Of a stretch of 29,419 bases of DNA, positions 7,455 through 14,706 are shown piece after piece. This DNA comes from an uncultured Collinsella sp. GTDB lineage: Bacteria; Actinomycetota; Coriobacteriia; Coriobacteriales; Coriobacteriaceae. Both the position numbers and the translations under genes were made by a program. Every line of letters begins with the position of its first letter. The stretch's first letter is position 1. Where the stretch lies: positions 1-29,419 of the forward strand of contig CALBOJ010000104.1 in NCBI GenBank assembly GCA_937896835.1, written 5' to 3'. Under the pieces are notes generated by a model. That model saw nothing but the letters and a program-made list of their open reading frames with translations, was not told the DNA's origin and made no database searches.

Positions 7455-9677
7455 CTACACGATTTGATTCACGTGCGTCTCGTCGTCGAACTTGGCGGCG
7501 CCAGGCTCAACGTCCTGGGGAGCGGCGGCGTCCACCAGAGCCTGCTTGAGCTCGGTGTACTGACGCTCGACCTCGCCCTCGGCCCAGACCTGGTCGGCGA
7601 TAGCGTCGACCTGGCAGGCGGAGAACTTGTCCTCGGGCGTATGCGAGACCGGGTCGACCTTGTGCATGGTCAGCTCGTTGCACTTGCCGATCCACCACTG
7701 GTAGGTCATATAGACCGTGCCCTTGTTGATGCGGTCGCTCACGTCGGCGCGGCTGTATACCTGGCCGCGGCGGCTGTGGATCGAGACGATGTCGCCATTC
7801 TTGATGCCGCGTGCCTGGGCGTCCGCGGGATTCATGCGGACAAAGCCGGGCTCGTCGGCGAGCAGCGCCAGCGTCTTGCAGTTGCCGGTCATCGAGCGGC
7901 AGCTGTAGTGGCCGACCTCGCGGACGGTGCACAGGATAAGCGGGTACTCATCGTCGGGAAGCTCGGAGGGCGCCTCCCAGTCGTGCGCCATCAGGTTGGC
8001 GCGGCCGTCCTTGGTGGTGAACTTGCCACCAGCGAACATGTCGGGCGTACCGTGGTCGTTCACATCAGTGCTCTTGACGGGCCACTGGGCGTAACCGCCC
8101 TCGGGGGCCATCTTCTCGTAGGTCGCGCCCACAAAGTTGGGGCACAGGCTAATGCACTCGTTCCAGATCTGCTCGGTGTTGTCGTAGTGCATGGGGTATC
8201 CCATGCGCGTGGACAGGTCCGCGAAGATCTCCCAGTCGTGACGGCACTCGCCCTTGGGCGGAACGGCCGCGTCAAAGTGCTGGAAGCTACGGTCGGATGC
8301 GGTAAAGACACCCTCGTGCTCGCCCCAAGAGGTGGCAGGCAGGATGACGTCGGCGAGCATGGTCGTCTGCGTCATAAAGATGTCCTGGCAAATGAACAGA
8401 TCCAGCTCGGAGAGCGTCTTGCGCATACCGGCCGAATCGGGCTCGGTCTGTACCGGGTCCTCGCCGTAGTTGTAGAAGCAGTGCACCTTGCCCTCGTCGA
8501 CCAGGTGGCCCAGGTCGGTGAGCTTGTAGCCCTCCTCGAGCGGGAGCTTTTCCTCGGGCACGCCCCAAGCCTTGGCAAACTTGGCACGCACAGCCGGGTC
8601 GGTGACCTTCTGGTAGCCAGGGTACAGGTTGGGCAGCATGCCCATATCGCAGGAGCCCTGGACGTTATTCTGACCGCGCACGGGCGCGAGGCCGGAATTG
8701 GGTTTGCCGATCTGGCCGGCAACGCAGGCGATGGAGGCGATGGTGTGCACCGTCTTCAGGTTCTGCTTCTGCTGGCATACGCCCATGCCCCAGCCAATGA
8801 TGGCAGAAGGCTTCGCCGTGGCGTACATCTCGGCAGCTTGGTGGATCAGCGCGGGATCGACACCCGTGATGTCCTGTACGGATTCGGGAGTGTAGTTCTT
8901 GATGGTCTCCCACCACTCGTCAAAGCCGTTCGTGTGCTCGGCGACGAATTCCTTGTCGTAGAGGCCATCGTTGACCAGACAGTTGGCAAAGGCGTTGAGG
9001 AACGCGACGTTGCAACCGTTCTTGATCGGAAGGTAGATATCGGCGATACGCGCGGTTTCGATATGGCGCGGGTCGGCGACGATGATCTTGCAACCCTTTT
9101 CTTTGGCTCGCACGATGCGCCTTGCGACGATGGGGTGCGAATCGGCAGGGTTATAGCCGAAGAGGAAAATGCAGCCCGCATCCTCCATACCGGGGATGGA
9201 GCATGACATGCAACCTGAACCAACCGTGTCCATCAGACCGAGGACAGTAGGGCCGTGTCAAGTACGGGCGCAGTTGTCCACGCTGTGGGTGCCGATGCAC
9301 GCACGCGTAAACTTCTGCATGACGTAGTTCGCCTCATTGCCGCCGCCTCGCGAAGAGCCGGTGGTCATGACAGCGTTAGGACCATATTCGTCAATTATGG
9401 CCTGCATCTTAGATGCGGTGAAATCCAGTGCCTCGTCCCAGCTTACGCGCTCAAGATCCGCGCCCTTGGTGCGGCGGATCATCGGGTGCAGTACGCGAGG
9501 AGTCAAGATCTTGGTGTCGTTGATGAAGTCGTAGCCGCTCATGCCCTTAAGGCACAGCTCGCCCTGATTGGTGATGCCGTTGAGCGGTTCGGTACCCACG
9601 ACCTGGCCGTTTTGGACCAGGAGGTTAAACTGGCAACCGGCGCCGCAGTACGGGCAGATCACTTTATGCTTCTCCAT
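7455..9677 (-). CDS. fdhF: Formate dehydrogenase H, selenocysteine-containing, Mo/W-bis-MGD enzyme
   Basis: The gene reads through an in-frame TGA at 9258-9260, giving 740 residues with selenocysteine at position 140, the same position as Sec140 of E. coli FdhF. The N terminus has CPYCGAGC and GELCLKG, which place [4Fe-4S] ligands at Cys8, 11, 15 and 42 as in E. coli. The site reads NCART-U-HGPTV. Downstream are the bis-MGD-binding molybdopterin oxidoreductase domains (GYNPADSHP, PVRGQNNVQG) and a C-terminal dinucleotide-binding domain (CRSMTGN, PADAQARGIKNGD). It oxidises formate to CO2 and feeds electrons to HydN/HyfA. The start at ATG 9677 has a GGAGGG ribosome binding site and begins MEKHKVICPYC. 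A conventional reading would split it into 156- and 592-residue pieces. Confidence 0.97.
9227..9246 (-). promoter_or_regulatory. Bacterial SECIS element of fdhF
   Basis: On the coding strand, 11 bases after the UGA, TGTCC pairs with GGACA around the loop TCGGTCTGAT. The loop holds GGTCT, the apical motif that SelB recognises in the E. coli fdhF SECIS. Distance, stem and loop all fit, and the reading frame stays open on both sides of the UGA with conserved FdhF sequence. This supports programmed selenocysteine insertion rather than a nonsense mutation. Confidence 0.9.
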
Positions 9678-9700
9678 GACACCCTCCTTCCTTTCTCTAC

Positions 9701-9716
9701 TACCGATTACTCGGTA
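9701..9716 (-). other. Small dyad in hydN-fdhF spacer
   Basis: TACCGA and TCGGTA form a 6-bp inverted repeat around a 4-base loop in the 76-base gap between the hydN stop and the fdhF start. No U-tract follows. It may be a small mRNA hairpin; its function is unknown. Confidence 0.3.
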
Positions 9717-9753
9717 CGTATTTGACAATCGTTGGGCCTATATAGCCGCCCGC

Positions 9754-10272
9754 CTACGCCTCGTTTTCGATGGTGGCGCGGGCACGCTCGGCGGTCAGTT
9801 CCGCCAGGCGCTCCTCGTCTACCAGGGTGAGGCCCTTGGTCGGGCACGCCTCGGCACACGCCGGACCGCCGGGACGGTCCACGCACAGGTCGCACTTGAG
9901 CACGAAGCTCTTAGTCTGCGAACCCACGCGCACGTCGCCCATCAAGACGGGGACCTGCGTGGTCGCCACGCTCACGGCGCCAAAGGGGCAGGCCATGACG
10001 CAGCTCTTGCAGCCGATGCAGTTGTCCTCGTTGACGCCGATACGATGGTTCTTTGGATCAAAGAACAAGGCGCCCGTGGGGCAGGCCTTGGCGCACGGGG
10101 CATCCTCGCAGTGATGGCAAGCCACCGGTGCGGAGATCTCGTACGTACGCGTCACGCGCAGGCGCGGCGCGGCGATGTTGCCGGGGATGTCGTGTGCCTC
10201 GATACACGCCGCCATGCAGGTTTGACACCCAATGCAGCGCGAGGAATCGGCTACGACTCGTTTATTGCCCAT
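9754..10272 (-). CDS. hydN: HydN-like four-cluster ferredoxin of formate hydrogenlyase
   Basis: A 172-residue protein (E. coli HydN is 175) with four ferredoxin Cys groups: CIGCQTCMAAC near residue 13, CHHCEDAPCAKACP near 53, CIGCKSCVMACP near 85, and CDLCVDRPGGPACAEACP near 125. It resembles both HydN and HyfA. HydN is preferred because it directly precedes fdhF, as HydN partners FdhF in E. coli, and hyfA is separately present. It would shuttle electrons from FdhF and may help maturation of the enzyme. The open frame extends 42 codons further, but the ATG at 10272 has a GGAGG ribosome binding site about 11 bases away and gives the standard family start. It is probably the first gene of the operon. 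Confidence 0.85.
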   Translation of the reverse strand: MGNKRVVADSSRCIGCQTCMAACIEAHDIPGNIAAPRLRVTRTYEISAPVACHHCEDAPCAKACPTGALFFDPKNHRIGVNEDNCIGCKSCVMACPFGAVSVATTQVPVLMGDVRVGSQTKSFVLKCDLCVDRPGGPACAEACPTKGLTLVDEERLAELTAERARATIENEA

Positions 10273-10423
10273 GTTGTTCACTCCCTCCTGAATCCCTTGC
10301 CGGAGAGACCCTGTCGACATTGCCCCAGGCCGCCCGTAGCCTGGCATCGACGTATCGAATGCATGCGGCGAAACAGGCACTCGATAGAATTTCTCCAACG
10401 GTATACAGGTTGAATATACGCAG

Positions 10424-10476
10424 TTGCAGGGGGTAAACTTGAGCGTAACCCCTGCAATACGTGTGTATTGCAGGGG
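10424..10476 (-). promoter_or_regulatory. Triple CCCCTGCAA repeat: operator or competing hairpins upstream of hydN
   Basis: Read on the minus strand, segment A (10476-10465, CCCCTGCAATAC) is perfectly complementary to segment B (10460-10449, GTATTGCAGGGG) across a 4-base loop. Segment C (10433-10424, CCCCCTGCAA) can pair with the same B by 9 bp. A:B and B:C are mutually exclusive. The element sits about 150-200 bases upstream of hydN. It could be a repressor or activator site with three half-sites, or a leader RNA switch if transcription starts upstream of it. No U-tract follows either hairpin, so a DNA operator is somewhat more likely. Confidence 0.6.
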
Positions 10477-10570
10477 TTTGGGCTGGTTAGGATTATTCTT
10501 GCTTAGATATAGAGATGAGTGTATTACACGCGTACGCCGCGAGAGATTTCGCGCTCTTCTTTTAAAGATG

Positions 10571-10586
10571 TACTACGCTTGTAGTA
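10571..10586 (+). promoter_or_regulatory. Dyad upstream of antitoxin promoter
   Basis: TACTAC and GTAGTA form a perfect 6-bp inverted repeat with a 4-base centre. It lies about 20 bases upstream of the predicted antitoxin -35 element, suggesting an operator half of an autoregulated promoter. Confidence 0.35.
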
Positions 10587-10604
10587 ATGTTTACACTCAT
10601 AAAC

Positions 10605-10634
10605 TTGAGTGCAATAAAGTATTGGATATATGAT
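10605..10634 (+). promoter_or_regulatory. Predicted promoter of the toxin-antitoxin operon
   Basis: TTGAGT and TATGAT are separated by 18 bases, matching the -35 and -10 consensus at four and five of six positions. The site lies 66 bases upstream of the antitoxin ATG in an AT-rich stretch. Confidence 0.5.
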
Positions 10635-10644
10635 TGCCAAGTAT

Positions 10645-10656
10645 CGGCACGTGCCG
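10645..10656 (+). promoter_or_regulatory. Palindrome CGGCACGTGCCG, candidate antitoxin operator
   Basis: A perfect 12-base palindrome lies between the predicted -10 element and the antitoxin ribosome binding site. Ribbon-helix-helix antitoxins usually bind such palindromes to repress their own operon, so this is a plausible autoregulatory site. Confidence 0.45.
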
Positions 10657-10699
10657 TATTTGACCATCCATATTGCACGCTAATAAAGGGAGGCCAGCG

Positions 10700-11023
10700 A
10701 TGTCATCGACTCAAAAAAGAGCCATCCTGCAGGTGCGCATCCGCGAAGATGACAAGCAGCATGCCGAGCGCCTCTACGACGCCATGGGCACCTCGCTCGC
10801 CGAGGCCGTCCGCCTATTTGTCGCGCAGAGCATTTTGATGCGCAAGCTCCCCTTTCAGCCAGTCGCCGTGCGCTCAAAGGACGGCACCGCCGCCTATGGA
10901 TCGCTCAAAGCATATGGGGACCCCAATCGCCGCTCTGAGGAACGCAATGCCTGGATTGAATACCTTGCTACGGAAAGCGACGATTCGGTTTTGGGTCCCG
11001 AGGAAGTAGATATCCATGAGTAG
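10700..11023 (+). CDS. RelB/DinJ-like ribbon-helix-helix antitoxin
   Basis: A 107-residue protein whose N-terminal half (KRAILQVRIREDDKQHAERL, then GTSLAEAVRLFVAQSI and KLPF) has the strand-helix-helix layout and the closing LPF motif of RelB/DinJ antitoxins. That part would dimerise and bind DNA; the acidic C-terminal tail would wrap the toxin. The ATG at 10700 is chosen over a TTG further upstream because it has a GGAGG ribosome binding site 7 bases away. It overlaps the downstream PIN toxin by 8 bases, the usual coupling in such pairs. It is the only plus-strand operon in the window. DinJ antitoxins normally pair with YafQ/RelE toxins, so a PIN partner is a mixed combination. Confidence 0.8.
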   Translation: MSSTQKRAILQVRIREDDKQHAERLYDAMGTSLAEAVRLFVAQSILMRKLPFQPVAVRSKDGTAAYGSLKAYGDPNRRSEERNAWIEYLATESDDSVLGPEEVDIHE

Positions 11024-11471
11024 CACCATCATCGACGAGACCGTCATCCTACGCTACCTGCTTGACGACGACGAAGTTCTGTCACCGCGCGCCGCCAAGG
11101 TCATCGCCACGCGCACCGCTCGCGTCTACCCCGAAATCATCACGCGCGTCGTGGTCACGCTGCGCGACGTCTATAAGGTTCCCCGCGTTGAGATTGCTGC
11201 GGCTATGAAAAGGCTGCTCGATGACGTCATGGTCGACGAGCCCACCGTTGTCGCCCTTGCCGTCAAACTCTTTGGCAAGACCCATATGGACTTTACCGAC
11301 TGCCTCCTCGCAGCCCGAACCGCCATCTACAACGATGATGTCGTGAGCTTTGGCAAGCCCATCATCCAAGGCATGATCGATTACCGCCGCAAGCGCCAAA
11401 CCGCAGCCGACGCCCGCGGCCACAGCACCGACGCCACCATCGACAAGCTCCGCCACCACGGTCGCCACTAA
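11016..11471 (+). CDS. PIN-domain toxin of a type II toxin-antitoxin pair
   Basis: A 151-residue protein with the PIN fold signature: DETVILRYLLDDD at residues 7-19 and MDFTDCLLAARTA near 91-103. PIN toxins are Mg-dependent RNases that cut tRNA, rRNA or mRNA. Asp7 and Asp95 match the first and third conserved acidic positions. By my alignment the usual Glu in the second block falls on Arg44 (RVVVTLRDVYKV), and the last Asp is replaced in SFGKP, so activity may be reduced. The C-terminal 30 residues are basic and His-rich. Its ATG overlaps the antitoxin stop, with AGGAAG upstream. The assignment to PIN is good; whether it is active is uncertain. Confidence 0.75.
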   Translation: MSSTIIDETVILRYLLDDDEVLSPRAAKVIATRTARVYPEIITRVVVTLRDVYKVPRVEIAAAMKRLLDDVMVDEPTVVALAVKLFGKTHMDFTDCLLAARTAIYNDDVVSFGKPIIQGMIDYRRKRQTAADARGHSTDATIDKLRHHGRH

Positions 11472-11473
11472 CC

Positions 11474-11496
11474 GGCAGGCAACGGCATTGCCCGCC
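11474..11496 (+). terminator. Weak hairpin after the PIN toxin
   Basis: GGC-A-GGCAA pairs with TTGCC-C-GCC around CGGCA just after the toxin stop codon. No U-tract follows, so it may only slow polymerase or stabilise the transcript. Confidence 0.3.
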
Positions 11497-11575
11497 CCTC
11501 AGCCTCATCCCCTCTAGGTTGCGGTGAAATACGGACTGTTTCACGCCGTTAAAGGCCCGTCACCCCGTACACTTA

Positions 11576-11612
11576 CAAAAATGGCTCTGGTCCCAAAAGG
11601 AACCAGAGCCAT
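11576..11612 (-). terminator. Rho-independent terminator of the tRNA operon
   Basis: ATGGCTCTGGT and ACCAGAGCCAT form a perfect 11-bp stem (11581-11591 with 11602-11612). On the minus strand the stem runs directly into TTTTG, giving five consecutive T residues with the end of the stem. It lies 13 bases beyond the tRNA-Gly 3' end. Confidence 0.9.
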
Positions 11613-11624
11613 TCATCTATCTTA

Positions 11625-11698
11625 TGGAGCGGGCGACGGGAATCGAACCCGCGTCATCAGCTTGGAAGGCTGGGGTTCTACCATTGAACTACGCCCGC
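11625..11698 (-). tRNA. tRNA-Gly (anticodon TCC), CCA encoded
   Basis: The minus strand folds as a complete cloverleaf. Acceptor GCGGGCG pairs with CGCCCGC, the anticodon stem CAGCC/GGCTG type frames the loop CTTCCAA with anticodon TCC, and the T-arm contains GGGTTCGATTCCC. The discriminator T and an encoded CCA follow. It reads GGA/GGG glycine codons. It lies six bases downstream of tRNA-Pro and shares its promoter and terminator. Confidence 0.97.
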
Positions 11699-11704
11699 AA
11701 GATA

Positions 11705-11781
11705 TGGTCGGGACGACAGGATTTGAACCTGCGACATCCTGCTCCCAAAGCAGGCGCGCTACCAAACTGCGCCACGTCCCG
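11705..11781 (-). tRNA. tRNA-Pro (anticodon TGG), CCA encoded
   Basis: The minus strand starts CGGGACGTGGCGCAG and ends with the complementary CGTCCCG, discriminator A and CCA. The anticodon loop TTTGGGA holds TGG, and the T-arm is AGGTTCAAATCCT. The 5' GTGGCGCAG with the D-loop TTGGTAGCGC is typical of bacterial tRNA-Pro. It is the first gene of a two-tRNA operon. Confidence 0.97.
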
Positions 11782-11832
11782 AAGGTGTTGAGCAGCTAAG
11801 GTCTAAACCTTGCGTGTCCCAAAGCGAAGGAA

Positions 11833-11861
11833 ATTATAGGAGAGACTCCCCGCCTGTGCAA
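11833..11861 (-). promoter_or_regulatory. Promoter of the tRNA-Pro/tRNA-Gly operon
   Basis: TTGCAC and TATAAT are separated by exactly 17 bases on the minus strand, close to the vegetative consensus. The expected start near 11826 leaves a leader of about 45 bases before tRNA-Pro. It lies just beyond the brnQ stop codon. Confidence 0.85.
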
Positions 11862-11872
11862 GCATTGATGCC

Positions 11873-13231
11873 TTAGCTCCTCGAATGTGCGACAAAACGA
11901 CTATGGAGCAGACCGATCACAAAGGCAACCACGGCAACCGGTGCCCACGCAGCACCGATATCTGCCAGCGGCAACGCATCGAACGGTAGCCACGCGCCAG
12001 CAAAGAACGCATCGCGGACCGAGGTGATTACGCTCTGCACCGCGACAACGCCGCCGACCCAGACCCAAACCTGCGGATGTGCGTCGCAAAAGCCGTGCAC
12101 CAGGCCCATCAGCACCAGCACAATGGCAACGGGATACAAGGCGTTGAGCATGGGCACCGAGAACATAAGGATCGCGTCGAGGCCCACGTTGGAAAGCACG
12201 CACGAAAACGCTGCGAACACAAAGGCGAGCATCGCAAAGGGACGGCGCATGGCCTCCTCGGAGGCCTCCGCTCCCCCTTTAACTACATACGTCTCGCAGA
12301 AGTAACGTGAGCAGCAGCTGATGAGGCCGATGCACACATTCATGCAGGCGAGGAAGAAGATGGCGAAGACCACGACCGTGCCGGCAAGACCAAAATGCAT
12401 AGAGGCCGATCGGGCGAGGAGAGCGGCGCCGTTGGTAGCGTCGGGCATCACGGTGCCGAGCTGCATACCGGCAAGGCCCAAGCCGCAGTAGATGATGGCC
12501 ATGAGTACGCCGGCGATCACACCGGAACGCGAAATCTCGAAGGCCACGCGCTTGTCATCGGTAACACCCAACTCGTGGATGGTCTCGGCGATGATAATGC
12601 CAAAGGCGAGCGACGCGAGCAGGTCCATGGTCTGATAGCCAGTCAGAAAGCCCTGCACGGCAGCGCCTGCATCGTAAGGGGCCTGCGGCGCGGCAGCGGG
12701 ACCCAGCGGCGAGATCACGGCAGCACCAACGACCAGCACGATGAGCGCGATGAGCGCGGGGCCCGTAATACGACCGAGCACGCGTGTGATAACGCCCGGG
12801 CGCAGCGTGAGCGCAAACGCGATGGCAAAGAAACCGACAGCAAACACCAGGCGAGCCGTGCCGAGCGAAACGCCCTCGGGCAGCAGCGGCACCAGCATCT
12901 CGAAGGCCGTAGAGCTTGTGCGCGGAATGGCCAGGCACGGACCGATGGCCAGGTAGACCGCCGCAACGAAGAATTCGCCAAACTTAGGATGTACGCGCCC
13001 GGCAAGCTCGCGCGCCGTTCCGGCAAGCGCCACGGCGATAAAGCCCATAACAGGCAGACCGATAGCGGCAATCAAAAAGCCGATCATGGCAACCGGCGTG
13101 GCAGAACCTGCCTGCAGCGCCAGCAGCGGCGGAATAATGAGGTTACCGGCGCCAAAGAGCATCGAGAACAACGCAATGCCGACGGTAACGACATGGTCGG
13201 AGCGCAAACCACGCGGGGCGGATGAGGCCAT
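11873..13231 (-). CDS. brnQ: BrnQ-type branched-chain amino acid:cation symporter
   Basis: A 452-residue protein with about twelve hydrophobic segments. Near the N terminus it has MLFGAGNLIIPPLLALQAG, the hallmark of the LIVCS (BrnQ) family, followed by AIGLPVMGFIAVALAG and YLAIGPCLAIPRTSSTAFEM, all typical BrnQ blocks. It imports leucine, isoleucine and valine with Na+ or H+. The ATG at 13231 (MASSAPRGLRSDH) is chosen over an earlier start, since AAAGGTG precedes it and the N-terminal extension has no family match. It follows a strong terminator hairpin by only about 20 bases, so its promoter must lie upstream, perhaps inside the preceding gene. No terminator is evident after it, before the tRNA promoter. 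Confidence 0.93.
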   Translation of the reverse strand: MASSAPRGLRSDHVVTVGIALFSMLFGAGNLIIPPLLALQAGSATPVAMIGFLIAAIGLPVMGFIAVALAGTARELAGRVHPKFGEFFVAAVYLAIGPCLAIPRTSSTAFEMLVPLLPEGVSLGTARLVFAVGFFAIAFALTLRPGVITRVLGRITGPALIALIVLVVGAAVISPLGPAAAPQAPYDAGAAVQGFLTGYQTMDLLASLAFGIIIAETIHELGVTDDKRVAFEISRSGVIAGVLMAIIYCGLGLAGMQLGTVMPDATNGAALLARSASMHFGLAGTVVVFAIFFLACMNVCIGLISCCSRYFCETYVVKGGAEASEEAMRRPFAMLAFVFAAFSCVLSNVGLDAILMFSVPMLNALYPVAIVLVLMGLVHGFCDAHPQVWVWVGGVVAVQSVITSVRDAFFAGAWLPFDALPLADIGAAWAPVAVVAFVIGLLHSRFVAHSRS

Positions 13232-13250
13232 AAGCACACCTTTCGGGTCG

Positions 13251-13285
13251 AAACAAAAACGGGACGGGCAAAAACACCCGTCCCG
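13251..13285 (-). terminator. Rho-independent terminator closing the selenium/DCCP operon
   Basis: CGGGACGGG and CCCGTCCCG form a perfect 9-bp GC-rich stem (13260-13268 with 13277-13285), followed on the minus strand by TTTTTGTTT. It lies 14 bases after the stop of the cysteine-desulfurase-like gene and just before the brnQ ribosome binding site, so it could also act as a brnQ attenuator. Confidence 0.93.
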
Positions 13286-13299
13286 CAAGTATATACGCT

Positions 13300-14439
13300 T
13301 TAGCAGGCTAAATCGCGCAAAGCGTCAATCGCGATGTCGACTTCCTTATCCGTGTTGAAATACCCAAACGAGAAGCGGACGACACCCTGGCGCTCGGTCC
13401 CCAGCGCACGGTGCATGAGCGGAGCGCAATGGGCACCGGGGCGCGTCGCAATCCCCCACCCTTGCATGAGCGCGTCCGAGATCTCGGCAGAGTCGATATC
13501 ACCCACGTTGAGTGAGACGATCGCCGAGCGCACGGGCTGGTCAAAGGCACCGTAGAGCTTGATCTCCGGGATTTCGCGAACGCCGGCGAGGAAACGCTCG
13601 GCGAGCGCGCGCTCGTGAGCCGCAATCGCCTCCACCCCGCCCTGGGCCTCGATAAAGTCGAGACCGGCGGAAAGGCCCGCGATGCCATGACCGTTGAGCG
13701 TGCCCGCCTCAAGGCGCGTGGGCCACTCCCGCGGCTGCAGCTCATCGAAGCTGTGCACACCCGTGCCGCCCATGGCCCAAGGAGCCACGTCGATGCCCTC
13801 CGCCACGGCCAGGCCACCGGTCCCCTGCGGGCCCATGAGTCCCTTGTGGCCGGTAAAGCACACCATGTCGAGCCCCATGGCCCGCATATCGATATGCGCC
13901 GCGCCGGCAGACTGCGAGGCATCGACGATCACGAGCGCGCCGGCAGCATGGGCCATGGCGGCCACGCGCGTGATGTCGACCGCGTTACCGGTCACATTGG
14001 AGGCGTGCGTCACCACCACGGCACGCGTGCCCGGCGTCACCAGCCGCTCTAATTCGTCGTAGTCGAGCGCGCCGTTCGCGTCGCAACCCGCATGCTCAAC
14101 CGTCACACCCTGCTCCGTCGCCAAGCGATTGAGCGGACGTAGCACGGAGTTGTGCTCAAGCACCGTCGTGACCACGCGGTCGCCGGGGCACACCACTCCG
14201 TTGATGGCGGTGTTGAGCGCGGCCGTGGAATTAGGCGTAAGGCACACATGGTCCGCCCTCGGGCAGCCCAGCAAGCGCGCAAGCTTGGCGCGGCAGCCGT
14301 GAATCGTGCGCGCCGCGTCGAGCGCGCCCGACGTGGCACCGCGCCCGGCATTGCCGAGCGAACACATCGCCTGCACCACGGCATCGATGACCGTCTGCGG
14401 CTTGTGCATGGTCGTCGCCGCGTTATCCAGATAGATCAT
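13300..14439 (-). CDS. Cysteine-desulfurase-like PLP enzyme (class V aminotransferase fold) of the selenium cluster
   Basis: A 379-residue class V aminotransferase. It begins MIYLDNAATT, the standard start of NifS/SufS-type enzymes. HASNVTGN near residue 145, then DASQSAGA, mark the PLP region; the PLP lysine lies in FTGHKGLMGPQGTGG near residue 200. A candidate active Cys lies in the loop RPGAHCAPLMH near 340. It may release sulfur or selenium from cysteine or selenocysteine for the neighbouring SelD/YedF system. Its type, seen with YedF and DUF3343, resembles the 'cysteine desulfurase family protein' found in selenium loci rather than IscS. Its ATG overlaps the DUF3343 stop (ATGA), with a GGGAGG ribosome binding site. 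The protein ends in Cys. Substrate preference is inferred. Confidence 0.88.
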   Translation of the reverse strand: MIYLDNAATTMHKPQTVIDAVVQAMCSLGNAGRGATSGALDAARTIHGCRAKLARLLGCPRADHVCLTPNSTAALNTAINGVVCPGDRVVTTVLEHNSVLRPLNRLATEQGVTVEHAGCDANGALDYDELERLVTPGTRAVVVTHASNVTGNAVDITRVAAMAHAAGALVIVDASQSAGAAHIDMRAMGLDMVCFTGHKGLMGPQGTGGLAVAEGIDVAPWAMGGTGVHSFDELQPREWPTRLEAGTLNGHGIAGLSAGLDFIEAQGGVEAIAAHERALAERFLAGVREIPEIKLYGAFDQPVRSAIVSLNVGDIDSAEISDALMQGWGIATRPGAHCAPLMHRALGTERQGVVRFSFGYFNTDKEVDIAIDALRDLAC

Positions 14440-14687
14440 CGCACGACCTCCCACATATCAATCACGGTATAGCCCTCAGTGGGAACGCCCGCCGCGGTGA
14501 GCTCGCCGCGCAGCAGCTCCTCATCGGCAGGCAACGCTTTCCACGCCAGACCACAGCCGGCAGCGACCTCCCCGGGCACGGGAATCGTTCGCCCGGGAAG
14601 GCCGCGCTCGATGCACAGGGACTCGCAGCCCATGGCGGCCGCCGTGGTGGGAAACGTGATGACAAGCGCCGGGCGCTTCTCCCTCAT
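14436..14687 (-). CDS. DUF3343 putative selenium/sulfur carrier protein
   Basis: An 83-residue protein matching DUF3343: an ITFPTTAAAMGCE segment near the N terminus, then GRTIPVPGEVAAGCGLAWKA near residue 45. The conserved Cys in AGCGLAWK is a good candidate for a persulfide or perselenide carrier. Small proteins of this family occur with SelD, YedF and a class V aminotransferase, and are thought to act in selenium trafficking. The ATG at 14687 has GGAG 7 bases upstream. A TTG five codons earlier is possible but less likely. It overlaps the next gene by four bases, showing tight coupling. The biochemical role is inferred from neighbours; no reaction has been established from this sequence. 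Confidence 0.85.
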   Translation of the reverse strand: MREKRPALVITFPTTAAAMGCESLCIERGLPGRTIPVPGEVAAGCGLAWKALPADEELLRGELTAAGVPTEGYTVIDMWEVVR

Positions 14688-14706
14688 GGCAACTCCAACC
14701 AATACG

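Larger units (their letters stand above)
10273..10699. promoter_or_regulatory. Divergent intergenic region between hydN and the toxin-antitoxin pair
   Basis: This 427-base, comparatively AT-rich region must hold the promoter of the formate hydrogenlyase operon (minus strand) and that of the antitoxin (plus strand). It contains the triple CCCCTGCAA repeat, a TACTAC/GTAGTA dyad, a CGGCACGTGCCG palindrome, and a pair of distant inverted 9-mers (ATGAGTGTA at 10515-10523, TACACTCAT at 10592-10600), listed separately where strong. Short open frames here lack family resemblance and good ribosome binding sites, and are not called as genes. No convincing minus-strand -35/-10 pair stands out; the best is CTGCAA-18-TATACC just downstream of the repeats. 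Confidence 0.7.

Noticed and set aside
7455..9233. A separate 592-residue molybdopterin oxidoreductase gene plus a 156-residue upstream fragment, suggesting a frameshifted or nonsense-mutated fdhF
   Set aside because: The two parts are in the same frame, joined by a UGA at the known selenocysteine position with a matching SECIS hairpin, so they are one selenoprotein gene.
10424..10476. A CRISPR array or a mobile-element end, from the repeated CCCCTGCAA
   Set aside because: There are only three short copies in inverted orientation, with no regular spacers, cas genes, transposase or target duplication nearby.
10424..10633. A 69-codon plus-strand frame between hydN and the antitoxin
   Set aside because: It spans the inverted repeats, lacks a ribosome binding site and resembles nothing; it is most likely non-coding.
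11524..11799. A 91-codon plus-strand frame over the tRNA genes
   Set aside because: It runs through two complete antisense tRNA genes and a terminator.
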